Source: Scytonema sp. UIC 10036
GTDB taxonomy: Bacteria; Cyanobacteriota; Cyanobacteriia; Cyanobacteriales; Nostocaceae
Length of the DNA: 13,172 bases
Direction of reading: 5' to 3'
Assembly (NCBI RefSeq): GCF_009725235.1
Contig: NZ_WJFC01000287.1
Span: 1-13,172 of the forward strand
Position numbers and translations under genes: made by a program. The notes beneath the pieces were generated by a model, which was not told where the DNA came from, ran no database searches, and saw only the letters and a list, made by a program, of their open reading frames with translations. Each line of letters opens with the position of its first letter. The first letter of the stretch is position 1. Below are positions 1 to 7,253 of this stretch, piece by piece.

Positions 1-84
1 TTGGATTTTGGATTTTGGAATTTGGATTTTGGATTTTGGATTTTGGATTTTGGATTTTGGATTTTGGATTTTGGATTTTGGATT
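1..84. repeat. Heptamer tandem array, 12 copies of TTGGATT
   Basis: Twelve seven-base units run from the window edge with one substitution (third unit TTGGAAT). The array may continue to the left. On the minus strand it is in frame with the P-type ATPase and encodes a periodic NPKSKIQ peptide. The unit has no stop codon in any of the six frames. It resembles the STRR heptamer repeats known from heterocystous cyanobacteria. Confidence 0.95.
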
Positions 85-93
85 GGGAAAATT

Positions 94-128
94 ATTCCCT
101 ACTCCCCACTCCCTACTCCCTACTCCCT
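94..128. repeat. Heptamer tandem array, 5 copies of ACTCCCT
   Basis: Five units: ATTCCCT, ACTCCCC, then ACTCCCT three times. The array adjoins the TTGGATT array after a nine-base gap. Read on the minus strand in the restored ATPase frame it encodes GVGSREWGVGN, right after the conserved VIQELQ helix end. It is therefore part of the coding sequence. Confidence 0.85.
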
Positions 129-906
129 GTTGTAACTCTTGAATGACAGATGCTTTCTTTGCGGGGGGAACACCTGCCACAACATCAGCGCTTGAGAGTC
201 CTAGTTGGTTGGCTACAGCAGTGGCAGCTTCTAATGAGTCACCGCTTAACATCATGACCCGCAGACCCATTTGACGCAACCTGTCCACTGTTGCTTTAGC
301 ATCTGGTCTTATATTGTCCCGAACAGCAATAAGTCCGGCTACAGTAGCTTCCACTACTATAAAAACAACTGTCTTACCATCTGCCGCTAGTGTTTGCGCT
401 TGTTTTGCTGTAGTTTCGCCGATCGCAATTCCATGCCAGTGCAGCCAGTCTCTATTACCCAAAAGCACTAAACTGCCTTCCACAACAGCAGATACGCCCA
501 ATCCTGGTTCTGTACAAAAATCCGTAGCACTGGGGATTGACAAATCTTGCTTTTGTGCTTCTTGTACAATGGCTTTTGCAAGTGGGTGAATTGTTCCACT
601 TTCCACGGCAGCAGCTATTTGGATAAGTGATTGAGGTGAGTTATTCCCCATGCCCAGTTCCCGATGCCCAACGCCTTCAGGGATGCAGTCCGTTATCACA
701 GGATGACCTGTCGTTAGAGTCCCAGTTTTATCAAAAACGACGGTGCTTAGAAGGTGTACTTTCTCCAAAACATCTCCACCTTTGATGAAAAGACCCCTCT
801 GTGCGCCAATAGTTGTCCCAACAAGTATGGCTGTGGGTGTGCAAGGCCTAACGCACAAGGACAAGCAACTACCATGACTGCGATCGCTAGTTTAAGGCTG
901 ACAAGG

Positions 907-953
907 AGGTGAGGGGTGAGGGGAGTGAGGGAGTGAGTCAGTGAGGGAGTGTG
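907..953. repeat. Degenerate GTGAGGG-type repeat inside the ATPase gene
   Basis: A run of GTGAGGG/AGTGAGT-like units. On the minus strand in the ATPase frame it encodes a Thr/Ser/Leu/His/Pro-rich stretch of about 15 residues ([13 protein letters not shown]). This stretch lies between a membrane helix and the CPC-bearing helix, at a loop position. Nearby units have drifted, so the exact edges are uncertain. Confidence 0.6.
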
Positions 954-2282
954 GGAATGATGAGCTATGTTCATTACACCTGACATAGTTACGTTATGCC
1001 AAATGTGGGTGCCGAAAAAGTACCAGAAAATAAATGTTAACAGCGCAGCTGTCAATACACCATAGGTAAAGTATCCTGCTACTGTATCTGCTAATTTTTG
1101 TACGGGGGCTTTGCGAGTTTGGGCTGTTTCTATTAGGGCAACAATCGATGCTAAAGTTGTATCGCTTCCAGTACGAGTTGCCTGCATTGCGATCGCACCT
1201 GAAAGATTGATTGTCCCTGCTACTACTGAATCTCCCGGTTGTTTGATAACTGGCATTGCTTCTCCAGTCAGCATCGACTCATCTACAGTTGTTTGTCCAT
1301 CCACAATCTCGCCATCAACGGGAATTTTCTCTCCAGGAAGAACTTGCAACCATTCACCAACACGCACAACTTCAGCGGGAATTTCCACAACTCCCTTATT
1401 GGCAGAAACTGTAGAAGTCGTATCTTCCTCTAGTTTTGGTTTAGCAATTAACCGGGCTACTTGCGGCTGGAGGGCAAGCAACCCTTTAAATGCCACAGCC
1501 GCACGATTTCTGGCTTGTTTTTCCAATGTCCGCCCTAACAAAATAAAGCCCAGCATCATGACTGGCTCATCAAAGAAACATTCCCAACCCAGTTGGGGAA
1601 ACACTAAGGCAACTAAGCTGGCAATGTAGGCTGTTAGCGTTCCCAATCCCACAAGGGTATTCATATTAGGTGCATTGTGCCGCACGCCCAGCCACCCGTC
1701 TATCAAAATTGGACGACCGGGAATGAGTATGGCGACAGTTGCTAAGCCACAGTGGAACCAAATATTTTGCAAAACTGGCGGTATCGGTCCCCCAAGACTG
1801 CCAATATGCCCGGTCATTGACAGTACCAGAAGTATTGCGGCGATCGCCAACTGCTGCCGTGCTAACTTCATTTCTTGGCGCTGGCGTTCTTCTGGATTGG
1901 GCATTCCTTGTGTCTCGCTTGCTCCTTCTTTGCCTAATTTCCGGGGTTGAGTCGGGAATCCAGCTGATGTCAATTTCTCTGCCAGTGCTTCTGGCTGTAC
2001 CGCACCAATTTCTAATTCTACGACTGCTACTTCTGTTGCTAGGTTCACACAAGCGCTTTTAACTCCCGGATGTTGAGTTAGCTGGCGTTCTACTGCCTTT
2101 ACACAGCCAGCACACTTCATACCCCCAACATCCAAAGTAATTTTCTCTGTTGTTAGGGCTGGTTCTAAGGGAAGGTTAGTCTTCGAGACAAATTGCATGG
2201 AAATGTTTGGATTTGCTACGAAAGAAATATAGACGCTCTCATTTAAGCGCCTCTTATTTGAGCGTAGGCGAAATCCGAAACA

Positions 2283-2297
2283 TTGACAGATTGTCAA
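2283..2297. promoter_or_regulatory. Short palindrome TTGACA-GAT-TGTCAA upstream of the ATPase
   Basis: A perfect 6-bp inverted repeat with a 3-bp centre, 85 bp before the ATPase start at 2198. It could be an operator, or a -35 hexamer readable on both strands. I see no good -10 at the right spacing and cannot name a regulator. Confidence 0.2.
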
Positions 2298-2358
2298 ATA
2301 TGTTAACTTTTATGAAGCTCGTGAAACATTGGACATCATCTCTGGTATCACTTCTCCA

Positions 2359-2547
2359 TCATTTCAACGGACGCTGATACCAACGCCAATACATAATGTA
2401 AATTAATGCCAGCACCTGTAGTGGTATAAGAACAAATTCACCTTTTAAAAAAGGGTGTATTTCCAAATGAGACATAGTACTGAAATACGCCATTGCCATG
2501 AGAGCAAGAGCTATTAAGGTTAAATTTTTACCTTTGAGAGCTAACAT
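2359..2547 (-). CDS. Small hypothetical membrane protein (62 aa)
   Basis: I do not recognise this protein. It is 62 residues with two hydrophobic stretches, about residues 9-24 and 38-54. They are joined by a short loop (HLEIHPFLKGE), and the tail WRWYQRPLK is basic and aromatic. That fits a two-helix inner-membrane or thylakoid protein with both ends on the same side. The upstream bases show no clear Shine-Dalgarno, which is common in cyanobacteria. It lies in the same direction as the DUF2752 gene upstream and the P-type ATPase downstream, 160 bp before the latter. A perfect hairpin separates it from the DUF2752 stop, so it may have its own promoter. It is a plausible real gene because of its composition, but a chance frame cannot be excluded. 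Confidence 0.5.
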   Translation of the reverse strand: MLALKGKNLTLIALALMAMAYFSTMSHLEIHPFLKGEFVLIPLQVLALIYIMYWRWYQRPLK

Positions 2548-2606
2548 ATCAGTAAATACTATTTAGTTTCTCATAAAGACTAACACAACTCACAATTCTG
2601 TTCCAT

Positions 2607-2635
2607 CTCCCCGACTTCTTTGAGAAGTCGGGGAG
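2607..2635. repeat. Perfect 13-bp hairpin, copy 1 of 2
   Basis: The stem CTCCCCGACTTCT is followed by a 3-nt loop and its exact complement. It lies 16 bp past the stop of the DUF2752 gene on the minus strand, so it may end that transcript, but no T-run follows. The same hairpin recurs at 10915-10941. On the right flank AGCTAACT continues what would be a longer palindrome, while the left flank does not. Confidence 0.85.
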
Positions 2636-2650
2636 CTAACTCAACAACCT

Positions 2651-3142
2651 TCAATTGACTTTTATAGAAAAAAGAAATTGACCGAGAGGAGAGTGCATAA
2701 AAGAAATATAGAGTTCTCCGGTTGTGAATAAATTAAACAGACGCAGAATATAGTAAAACAAGCATATAGAAAAACCGATTGAGTGAAAAGTTTTTATTCT
2801 AATGACTTGGCAATAAAATGCAGTCATTCGACGTTTTAACAGTAACTCCACAGCAACATGAATGACAGCAATGAAAAAGCTAGAAAATAAGATAATACCA
2901 AACACATTTTCTGATATTGCTCGTTCTAAATCACCACGTGCGATCGCCATAAAAGAACGAGTCATTCCGCATGTCGGACAAGGAATACCAGTGAAATGTC
3001 GAATCGGACAAACTAAGAAAGCTATTCTATAACCTTGGTTGTAGAATAGAGTTCCAAGTATTGGGGTACTACAAAATCCAAGTAGACCCCAACGAACAAT
3101 TTGACCCCGGTATGATAAAGGATATCGAGATAATTTCAACAC
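2651..3142 (-). CDS. DUF2752 family membrane protein
   Basis: A 163-residue membrane protein of the DUF2752 family, whose function is not known. The family signature lies at residues 45-64: CPIRHFTG then IPCPTCGMTRSF. Cys45, Cys55 and Cys58 make a compact CPxR...CPxCGMTR motif that suggests metal binding or redox chemistry, but this is inference. Hydrophobic segments surround it at about 18-36, 80-102 and 120-140. The segment after the signature (MAIARGDLERAISEN) fits the usual family pattern of a short amphipathic stretch before the next helix. It lies downstream of a TM2-domain gene in the same direction, with a 94-bp gap. DUF2752 and TM2 genes are, to my recollection, often neighbours in other bacteria. 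A perfect hairpin just after the stop may end the transcript. Confidence 0.85.
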   Translation of the reverse strand: MLKLSRYPLSYRGQIVRWGLLGFCSTPILGTLFYNQGYRIAFLVCPIRHFTGIPCPTCGMTRSFMAIARGDLERAISENVFGIILFSSFFIAVIHVAVELLLKRRMTAFYCQVIRIKTFHSIGFSICLFYYILRLFNLFTTGELYISFMHSPLGQFLFSIKVN

Positions 3143-3236
3143 CTATTTTATTGAGACGCAGACAACTGAATGTGGGAGGGTTGCTCCATATTTATTGAAT
3201 TTACATATGAACTTTATATTTTGACTTTTGAAATGA

Positions 3237-3500
3237 TTAAAGCCATTTCTTTTTATTCACTATGTAAGTATTAATAAATTCATCATCAGTTTTGGTTAAA
3301 TACATAATGCCCTCAACCAAACCGAGAATGCCCATGAATGGTGCTCCGATACCACATGTTAGTAACGAAACAAGTAGCATGATAATACCTTCGGTATTAT
3401 AACCAAGAATAAACTTATGAACACCTAATGCTCCAATCAGGATGCCACAAATACCAGCAGCAGTTTTTTTGCTAGCATCGCTTGAGGTTCCATTCGACAT
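3237..3500 (-). CDS. TM2 domain protein 1
   Basis: An 87-residue protein consisting almost wholly of one TM2 domain, two membrane helices joined by a short polar turn. Visible features are the GALGVHKFILGY signature at about 23-34, the second helix and LVEGIMYL at about 61-68, then a conserved acidic tail (TDDEFINTY). The role of bacterial TM2 proteins is not established. I start it at Met 3500 rather than the upstream Met at 3539. AGGAG (3511-3515, minus strand) sits 10 nt before it, and the 13 extra residues (MWRHDEKYRSCTQ) look unlike the family. It shares clear similarity with the next gene upstream, so the pair arose by duplication. It is followed by the DUF2752 gene. Confidence 0.85.
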   Translation of the reverse strand: MSNGTSSDASKKTAAGICGILIGALGVHKFILGYNTEGIIMLLVSLLTCGIGAPFMGILGLVEGIMYLTKTDDEFINTYIVNKKKWL

Positions 3501-3678
3501 TTGAGTGCAACTCCTGTATTTCTCATCATGACGCCACAATGCTAGCGTTGAGTTTTTTACCTACAAACCGTACAATCACTTAATTTTGCACAAACATCCT
3601 GAAAGGGCTAGGATAGTCGAGAAATAATGTATTGTGTTATGAAGCAATACAAATGACCAGTGACCGATCTCCGATCGC

Positions 3679-3712
3679 TGGTTAGTGGTTAGTGGTTAGG
3701 GGTTAGTGGTTA
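3679..3712. repeat. Heptamer array GGTTAGT abutting a stop codon
   Basis: Four to five GGTTAGT/GGTTAGG units. The last unit's TTA (3710-3712) is the TAA stop of the upstream TM2 gene on the minus strand. The array therefore begins exactly where that coding sequence ends. Confidence 0.8.
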
Positions 3713-3985
3713 AAACCAACCTTGCCTATTGAGGAAATAGGTACTGACAAACTCATCGTGTGATTTGTTTAAATAAATCATTCCTTCAATTAAACCAACA
3801 AGCTGCATAATGAGTAATGTCAAACCATAGGTAAAATAACTACCAACCAATGAAATGATTAGCATGACAAATCCCTCAGGAGCATAGCCAAGAATGAATT
3901 TGTGGATACCAAAACCACCAAAGATAATACCGCAGTATCCAGCTAAAAGTTGTTTGGTAGCATGACTGGGGCTGAGTTTAGCCAT
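3710..3985 (-). CDS. TM2 domain protein 2
   Basis: A 91-residue TM2-domain protein, paralogous to the one at 3237-3500. It has the signature GGFGIHKFILGY at 23-34 and a second helix of about 50-66. LIEGMIYL with a SHDEF tail follows at about 65-79. The two copies align nearly end to end, with the HKFILGY core identical. AAGGAA lies 8 nt before the start codon and supports Met 3985. The stop codon is formed at the edge of a GGTTAGT tandem array. It reads in the same direction as TM2 copy 1, but 209 bp separate this stop from the copy-1 start, so joint transcription is uncertain. Function unknown; a membrane protein of the TM2 family is as far as the sequence goes. Confidence 0.85.
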   Translation of the reverse strand: MAKLSPSHATKQLLAGYCGIIFGGFGIHKFILGYAPEGFVMLIISLVGSYFTYGLTLLIMQLVGLIEGMIYLNKSHDEFVSTYFLNRQGWF

Positions 3986-4699
3986 GGGTTTAGTTCCTTT
4001 GCTTTATGAGTGATTTATAAGTAAGACGTATAAGCTGTAGCTAGTTAAGGATTTTGGTTGACTTAACGAGCAGTAGAAGCACTGATAAAAATAGATATGC
4101 AGAACTAGCGTGCTACCAATGTATGGTGAACGCTAGCGACACGAAAAACTAACAGTCTTCAGACACAGCTGAAACTGTACTCCTTCGTAACTCTCCTATC
4201 TTTACTTTAGCTAGAAAATCCGGCTAAGCAGTTTTGCAGCACGTTATGCTGGCAAATTCTTTGATGGACAATTAGCTACAAGAGTCGTAAAAATACAAGT
4301 ACCCTAGTCATTTTTACCAGTCAAGCTATGCTTTCTCCGGATTCTTTTTATATTTCTACGATAATAAGAATACTGGTGTAGATAGTATTATAATTTTAAG
4401 TCAATCGAAATAGCAGTAACTGTATGAACCGCAGTCTGCTCACTGTTTCTTAATGGAACAGCGAACATACAATGGTTCTGTTTTAGCTATTTATGCCATC
4501 AAAGGAGCCTACACCTGTGAACGGGTAGAATCTTTTAGTGTGACTACTTCACTGTTTCTTTTTCGGAGTTCCTAAGTTGTTGTCAACTTTAGCACATCTG
4601 ATTCAAATTAGCATTTATTGACATTAAACACCAAGGTCTGTCAGTAAATTTTTGTAAAACTTTTAGCAAAGAATTTGTAAAGTTGGCAAATAGAAAAAA
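3986..4699. other. Intergenic region with no supported gene
   Basis: 714 bp between the CPBP gene's stop and the TM2 copy-2 start, both on the minus strand. The longest plausible small frame is 4453-4575 (40 codons, plus); it has no ribosome site or recognisable composition, so I do not call it. The region probably contains the TM2 promoter, but no hexamer pair is convincing. I see no tRNA, tandem repeat or strong hairpin here. Confidence 0.6.
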
Positions 4700-6337
4700 T
4701 CATTGACTGGGGCTACCTAAAATAAACAGACTCAGGAGAGTACCACTATTCCAAAGACTGTGGAGAAGCATAGGAGCCAGAAGATTGCGCGATCGCGTGT
4801 AAACGACGCCCAGTACGATGCCCAAAGAGAAAAGGGGGAGAATTTCCGCCAAGCTTAGGTGAGCAGCCGCAAACAAAAAACTACTGATGAGGATCGATCC
4901 CCATACGGGTAGGTAACGGGTGAGAGAGGGTAACAAGAAACCGCGAAAGAGAATTTCCTCAAAAATGGGAGCTGCGATCGCCGCCGTAGAGAAAAATATA
5001 GTCAGTGCGATAGAATCTTGGCTTTCAAGCACCAGTTGTAACAGGGGATTGCTACCGCCTTGCCCTTTCCACAACTGTTGATTCACCAAAGATACGACAA
5101 CCACTACAGGCAATGCTACACAGTAGCCACCAAACCCCCATAAAAACCATTTATCATTGAACCGGAAGCGAAACCAATCATCTGGTAGTGGAAAAAACCG
5201 CTTGATAGCTAAATACAGTACTGACAGAGCACCTAATGCCACGAACAAATAACTAACAAAGACAGATACAGCTTGAACTCGCACGCTAGAGGCAAGGGTT
5301 TTGATAGGAAGAACCGATTTTGCTAAAGGTACGAGGAATGCTTTGAGAGCCACAGGTACCAGGAATTGTCCCGTGAAGAAAAAACCTACAACAAAGACTA
5401 TCAAAATCGTTTCAGCATTCCAAGGAGTTAACCAAGTGACATCTGCATTTTGAGCAAGTATTGCAGTTTTTCCCTTGAAAACACGTTCGCCCAGCAAAAA
5501 GAGCAATAAGCCAACCCCAATAAGAGAAGCAATCACCGGGACAGTACCAATCAGTGATAATCTCAACATTGCTGTTTCAGCAACTTCCTGTTGAGATGTT
5601 TTTAAATTTGTCAGGGTATCTTGCCGTTGCTGAAGTTGATAGAGTTTTTCCAGAGCAATATATTTAAACCAGCCATCTAAATTAGCTTGAATCAGTGGTT
5701 CAGAATCAGGCAAAAGACGAGGGGGATCGCTCCACAGCCCTGCTAAAACTGCTGCTACCTTGGCAAATTCAGAATCACTTCCCAAACTTTGCTGCATTTC
5801 ATTCCACGTTTTCAAAGCAGCATCAGTTTTTCCTTGCTGTGCTTGTAAGATTCCCAATCGCAAATCTAATTCGGGAACTAATTTTTGCATTTGATTGAGC
5901 GACTGCTGCAACAGTAGCTGCTGTTCGGAAGTGGGGTTAGTTGCAGGAGGATATTGCAATTGAGGTTGAGAAGTTGCAGGAGCCGTTTCTGGTTGAGATT
6001 GAAGTTGTGCAAGTTGAGTTTTGATTTTTTCTAAATTACCTTGAGCCGATTTGCGTGCTTCTTGATACTGCTGTGTAGCTGCATCCAGAGGTTTAGCACC
6101 AAGGATAGCATCTTGCAAAGGCTTCAAATTCTCGTTGTCGCTGTCCGACGTTTCCAGAGAAACTGCTTGTAGTACAAGATTTGTTTGGTAAAGTTCCAAG
6201 CGACTTTGAAACTGAGGTTGCTGCCAACTCGATAATAAAGACTGACCGGCAGTTAAGATTGTCAGCAGAGTCAGAACTATTAAAATAAACCGCCCTGCGG
6301 TTCTTACAAACGTTGAACTTGGCTGCTCGTGACTCAT
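4700..6337 (-). CDS. CPBP family intramembrane metalloprotease
   Basis: A 545-residue membrane protein with a C-terminal CPBP (CAAX protease and bacteriocin-processing) domain, a family of intramembrane metalloproteases. The catalytic signature is visible: EEILFRG with the Glu pair at 460-461 and Arg at 465, a His at 493 (AAAHLS) and HSLWN at 526-530. Residues about 18-36 form a membrane anchor. Then comes a large soluble region of about 240 residues, rich in Gln and Leu, helical and TPR-like, with a Pro/Thr/Gln linker. Several membrane helices follow. That N-terminal region makes it much longer than a minimal CPBP protein. I start it at Met 6337 because GGAGG (6342-6346, minus) sits 4 nt before it; the ORF's upstream Met lies inside noncoding sequence. 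Its substrate cannot be read from sequence, and nothing nearby suggests a bacteriocin. Confidence 0.9.
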   Translation of the reverse strand: MSHEQPSSTFVRTAGRFILIVLTLLTILTAGQSLLSSWQQPQFQSRLELYQTNLVLQAVSLETSDSDNENLKPLQDAILGAKPLDAATQQYQEARKSAQGNLEKIKTQLAQLQSQPETAPATSQPQLQYPPATNPTSEQQLLLQQSLNQMQKLVPELDLRLGILQAQQGKTDAALKTWNEMQQSLGSDSEFAKVAAVLAGLWSDPPRLLPDSEPLIQANLDGWFKYIALEKLYQLQQRQDTLTNLKTSQQEVAETAMLRLSLIGTVPVIASLIGVGLLLFLLGERVFKGKTAILAQNADVTWLTPWNAETILIVFVVGFFFTGQFLVPVALKAFLVPLAKSVLPIKTLASSVRVQAVSVFVSYLFVALGALSVLYLAIKRFFPLPDDWFRFRFNDKWFLWGFGGYCVALPVVVVVSLVNQQLWKGQGGSNPLLQLVLESQDSIALTIFFSTAAIAAPIFEEILFRGFLLPSLTRYLPVWGSILISSFLFAAAHLSLAEILPLFSLGIVLGVVYTRSRNLLAPMLLHSLWNSGTLLSLFILGSPSQ

Positions 6338-6440
6338 TCTTCCTCCCTTGACTAACCAGTGCAGAGCCAATCGTCTGACCCCTTGAGAATTATCGCAAGA
6401 AAATGCCTTGATTGGTTAGGGGGTAGGGAGTAGGGGTTTT

Positions 6441-6488
6441 CAACCAACAACCAACAACCAACAACCAACAACCAACAACCAACAACTA
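6441..6488. repeat. Heptamer array AACCAAC between divergent genes
   Basis: About seven units of CAACCAA/AACCAAC, just before the first Uma2 gene (start 6531). A short GGGTAGGGAGTAGGGG stretch precedes it. The unit is the reverse complement of the GTTGGTT unit at 13034-13128. The array sits in the 193-bp region between the CPBP and Uma2 genes, where their promoters must be. Confidence 0.9.
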
Positions 6489-6530
6489 ACCTTAGATATC
6501 ATCAATTCATAAGTATCTCGCGGTTCCATT

Positions 6531-7232
6531 ATGTTAGAGTACAAACCATTATTTAATTGCTTGCCCTCTGCAGAGGATTTACCTGATTCTGACGATACTC
6601 CTGTGGATAACGAACTGCAAGATTTAATTCCTGGTTTTCTCAAAGCAATCTTGGCTTGGATATGGGCTAGCCGTATGGATTGGTTTTTTGGAGTGGATAT
6701 GGGAGTTTACTACGATCCCGACTTACCACCTATCGTACCAGATGGATTTTTGAGTTTGGGGGTTCGTCGAATTGTCAGCGAAAACTTACGCTTGAGTTAT
6801 GTCCTTTGGGAAGAAAAGGTTCTTCCGACTATGGTGCTAGAAGTTGTTTCTAAAAAACGGCGTGGGGAGTATACAAAGAAAAAAGACTTTTACGCTAAGT
6901 TGGGAAGTTCATACTACGTTATTTACAATCCCATCCGTCCTAACAAGCCTCCTTTGGATGTTTATCGTTTGGTAAATGGTGAATATGTTAAACAAAAAGG
7001 AAACCCAGTGTGGTTGGAAGAGGTAGGATTGGCAATCGGTCACGAAAGAGGAACCCACCTGGGCATTACCCGAGACTGGTTGTACTGGTATGACCAACAA
7101 GGAGTAAGATATTTAACGCCAGAAGAACTAGCCACTACTGCCGAACAACGTGCTACCACTGCCGAACAACGTGCCAAAAGGTTAGCAGAAAAGTTACGTT
7201 CTTTAGGAATAGATCCAGATACGCTAAATTAA
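6531..7232 (+). CDS. Uma2 family (DUF820) nuclease-fold protein, copy A
   Basis: A 233-residue Uma2-family protein. The family has a restriction-endonuclease-like fold and is very common in cyanobacteria; its role is unsettled. Candidate active-site residues are present: Asp71 of the PDG motif, Glu104 of LEVVS, and Lys117 four residues before a conserved Tyr. It lacks the usual N-terminal RYELxxGxIVEM segment. In its place is a divergent opening with a DSDDTPVDNELQ box. The C-terminus is a predicted coiled coil (about 198-225) in which ATTAEQR occurs twice, from a 21-bp duplication. It is followed after 21 bp by a paralog, so the two are likely one operon. No clear Shine-Dalgarno is seen before the start, but the second gene aligns from the same N-terminal region, which supports it. 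Confidence 0.85.
   Translation: MLEYKPLFNCLPSAEDLPDSDDTPVDNELQDLIPGFLKAILAWIWASRMDWFFGVDMGVYYDPDLPPIVPDGFLSLGVRRIVSENLRLSYVLWEEKVLPTMVLEVVSKKRRGEYTKKKDFYAKLGSSYYVIYNPIRPNKPPLDVYRLVNGEYVKQKGNPVWLEEVGLAIGHERGTHLGITRDWLYWYDQQGVRYLTPEELATTAEQRATTAEQRAKRLAEKLRSLGIDPDTLN
7131..7172 (+). repeat. 21-bp in-frame tandem duplication in Uma2 copy A
   Basis: Two 21-bp units (7131-7151 and 7152-7172) with 19 of 21 bases identical, each coding ATTAEQR. They lengthen the C-terminal coiled coil by exactly one heptad. Copy B has a single corresponding unit (VAAAEQR). Confidence 0.85.
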
Positions 7233-7253
7233 TATTTTTTTGAGGTTATCTCA

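Larger units (their letters stand above)
1..2198 (-). pseudogene. Copper-type P1B ATPase (CtaA/PacS-like), frameshifted and cut by the window edge
   Basis: Copper-transporting membrane ATPase, broken in this sequence. From Met at 2198, residues 26-32 form the heavy-metal head motif GMKCAGC, followed by membrane helices, the actuator TGE (about 311-313) and the transmembrane CPC (446-448). The frame fails at about 838-842: the reading goes GLA-HPQPY where the family has GLATPTA, and one added base restores it. The restored frame stays open for 280 codons to position 1. It carries DKTGT (719-733), the HP motif of the nucleotide domain (583-588) and MLSGD (about 241-258). The GDGxND motif and last helices lie beyond the left edge. 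The GMKCAGC head resembles CtaA (copper import toward plastocyanin) more than PacS, but I am not sure. I chose Met 2198 because the 33 residues before it look noncoding and the family homology starts just after. Low-complexity inserts are listed separately. The frameshift could be real decay or a sequence error. Confidence 0.88.

Noticed and set aside
1..84. CRISPR-like array
   Set aside because: Units are contiguous seven-base copies with no spacers and no cas genes.
1111..1629. 172-residue plus-strand frame opposite the ATPase
   Set aside because: It lies wholly antisense to a strongly supported P-type ATPase and its protein shows no family features.
3501..3539. 13-residue extension of TM2 protein 1
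   Set aside because: AGGAG lies 10 nt before the inner Met, and the extra residues are unlike the family.
3537..3550. Hairpin around GCTAGC as a terminator upstream of TM2 protein 1
   Set aside because: The stem is imperfect and there is no T-run on the minus strand; GCTAGC occurs at several unrelated spots.
4453..4575. 40-codon plus-strand frame in the large intergenic region
   Set aside because: No ribosome site, no recognisable composition and a length expected by chance.
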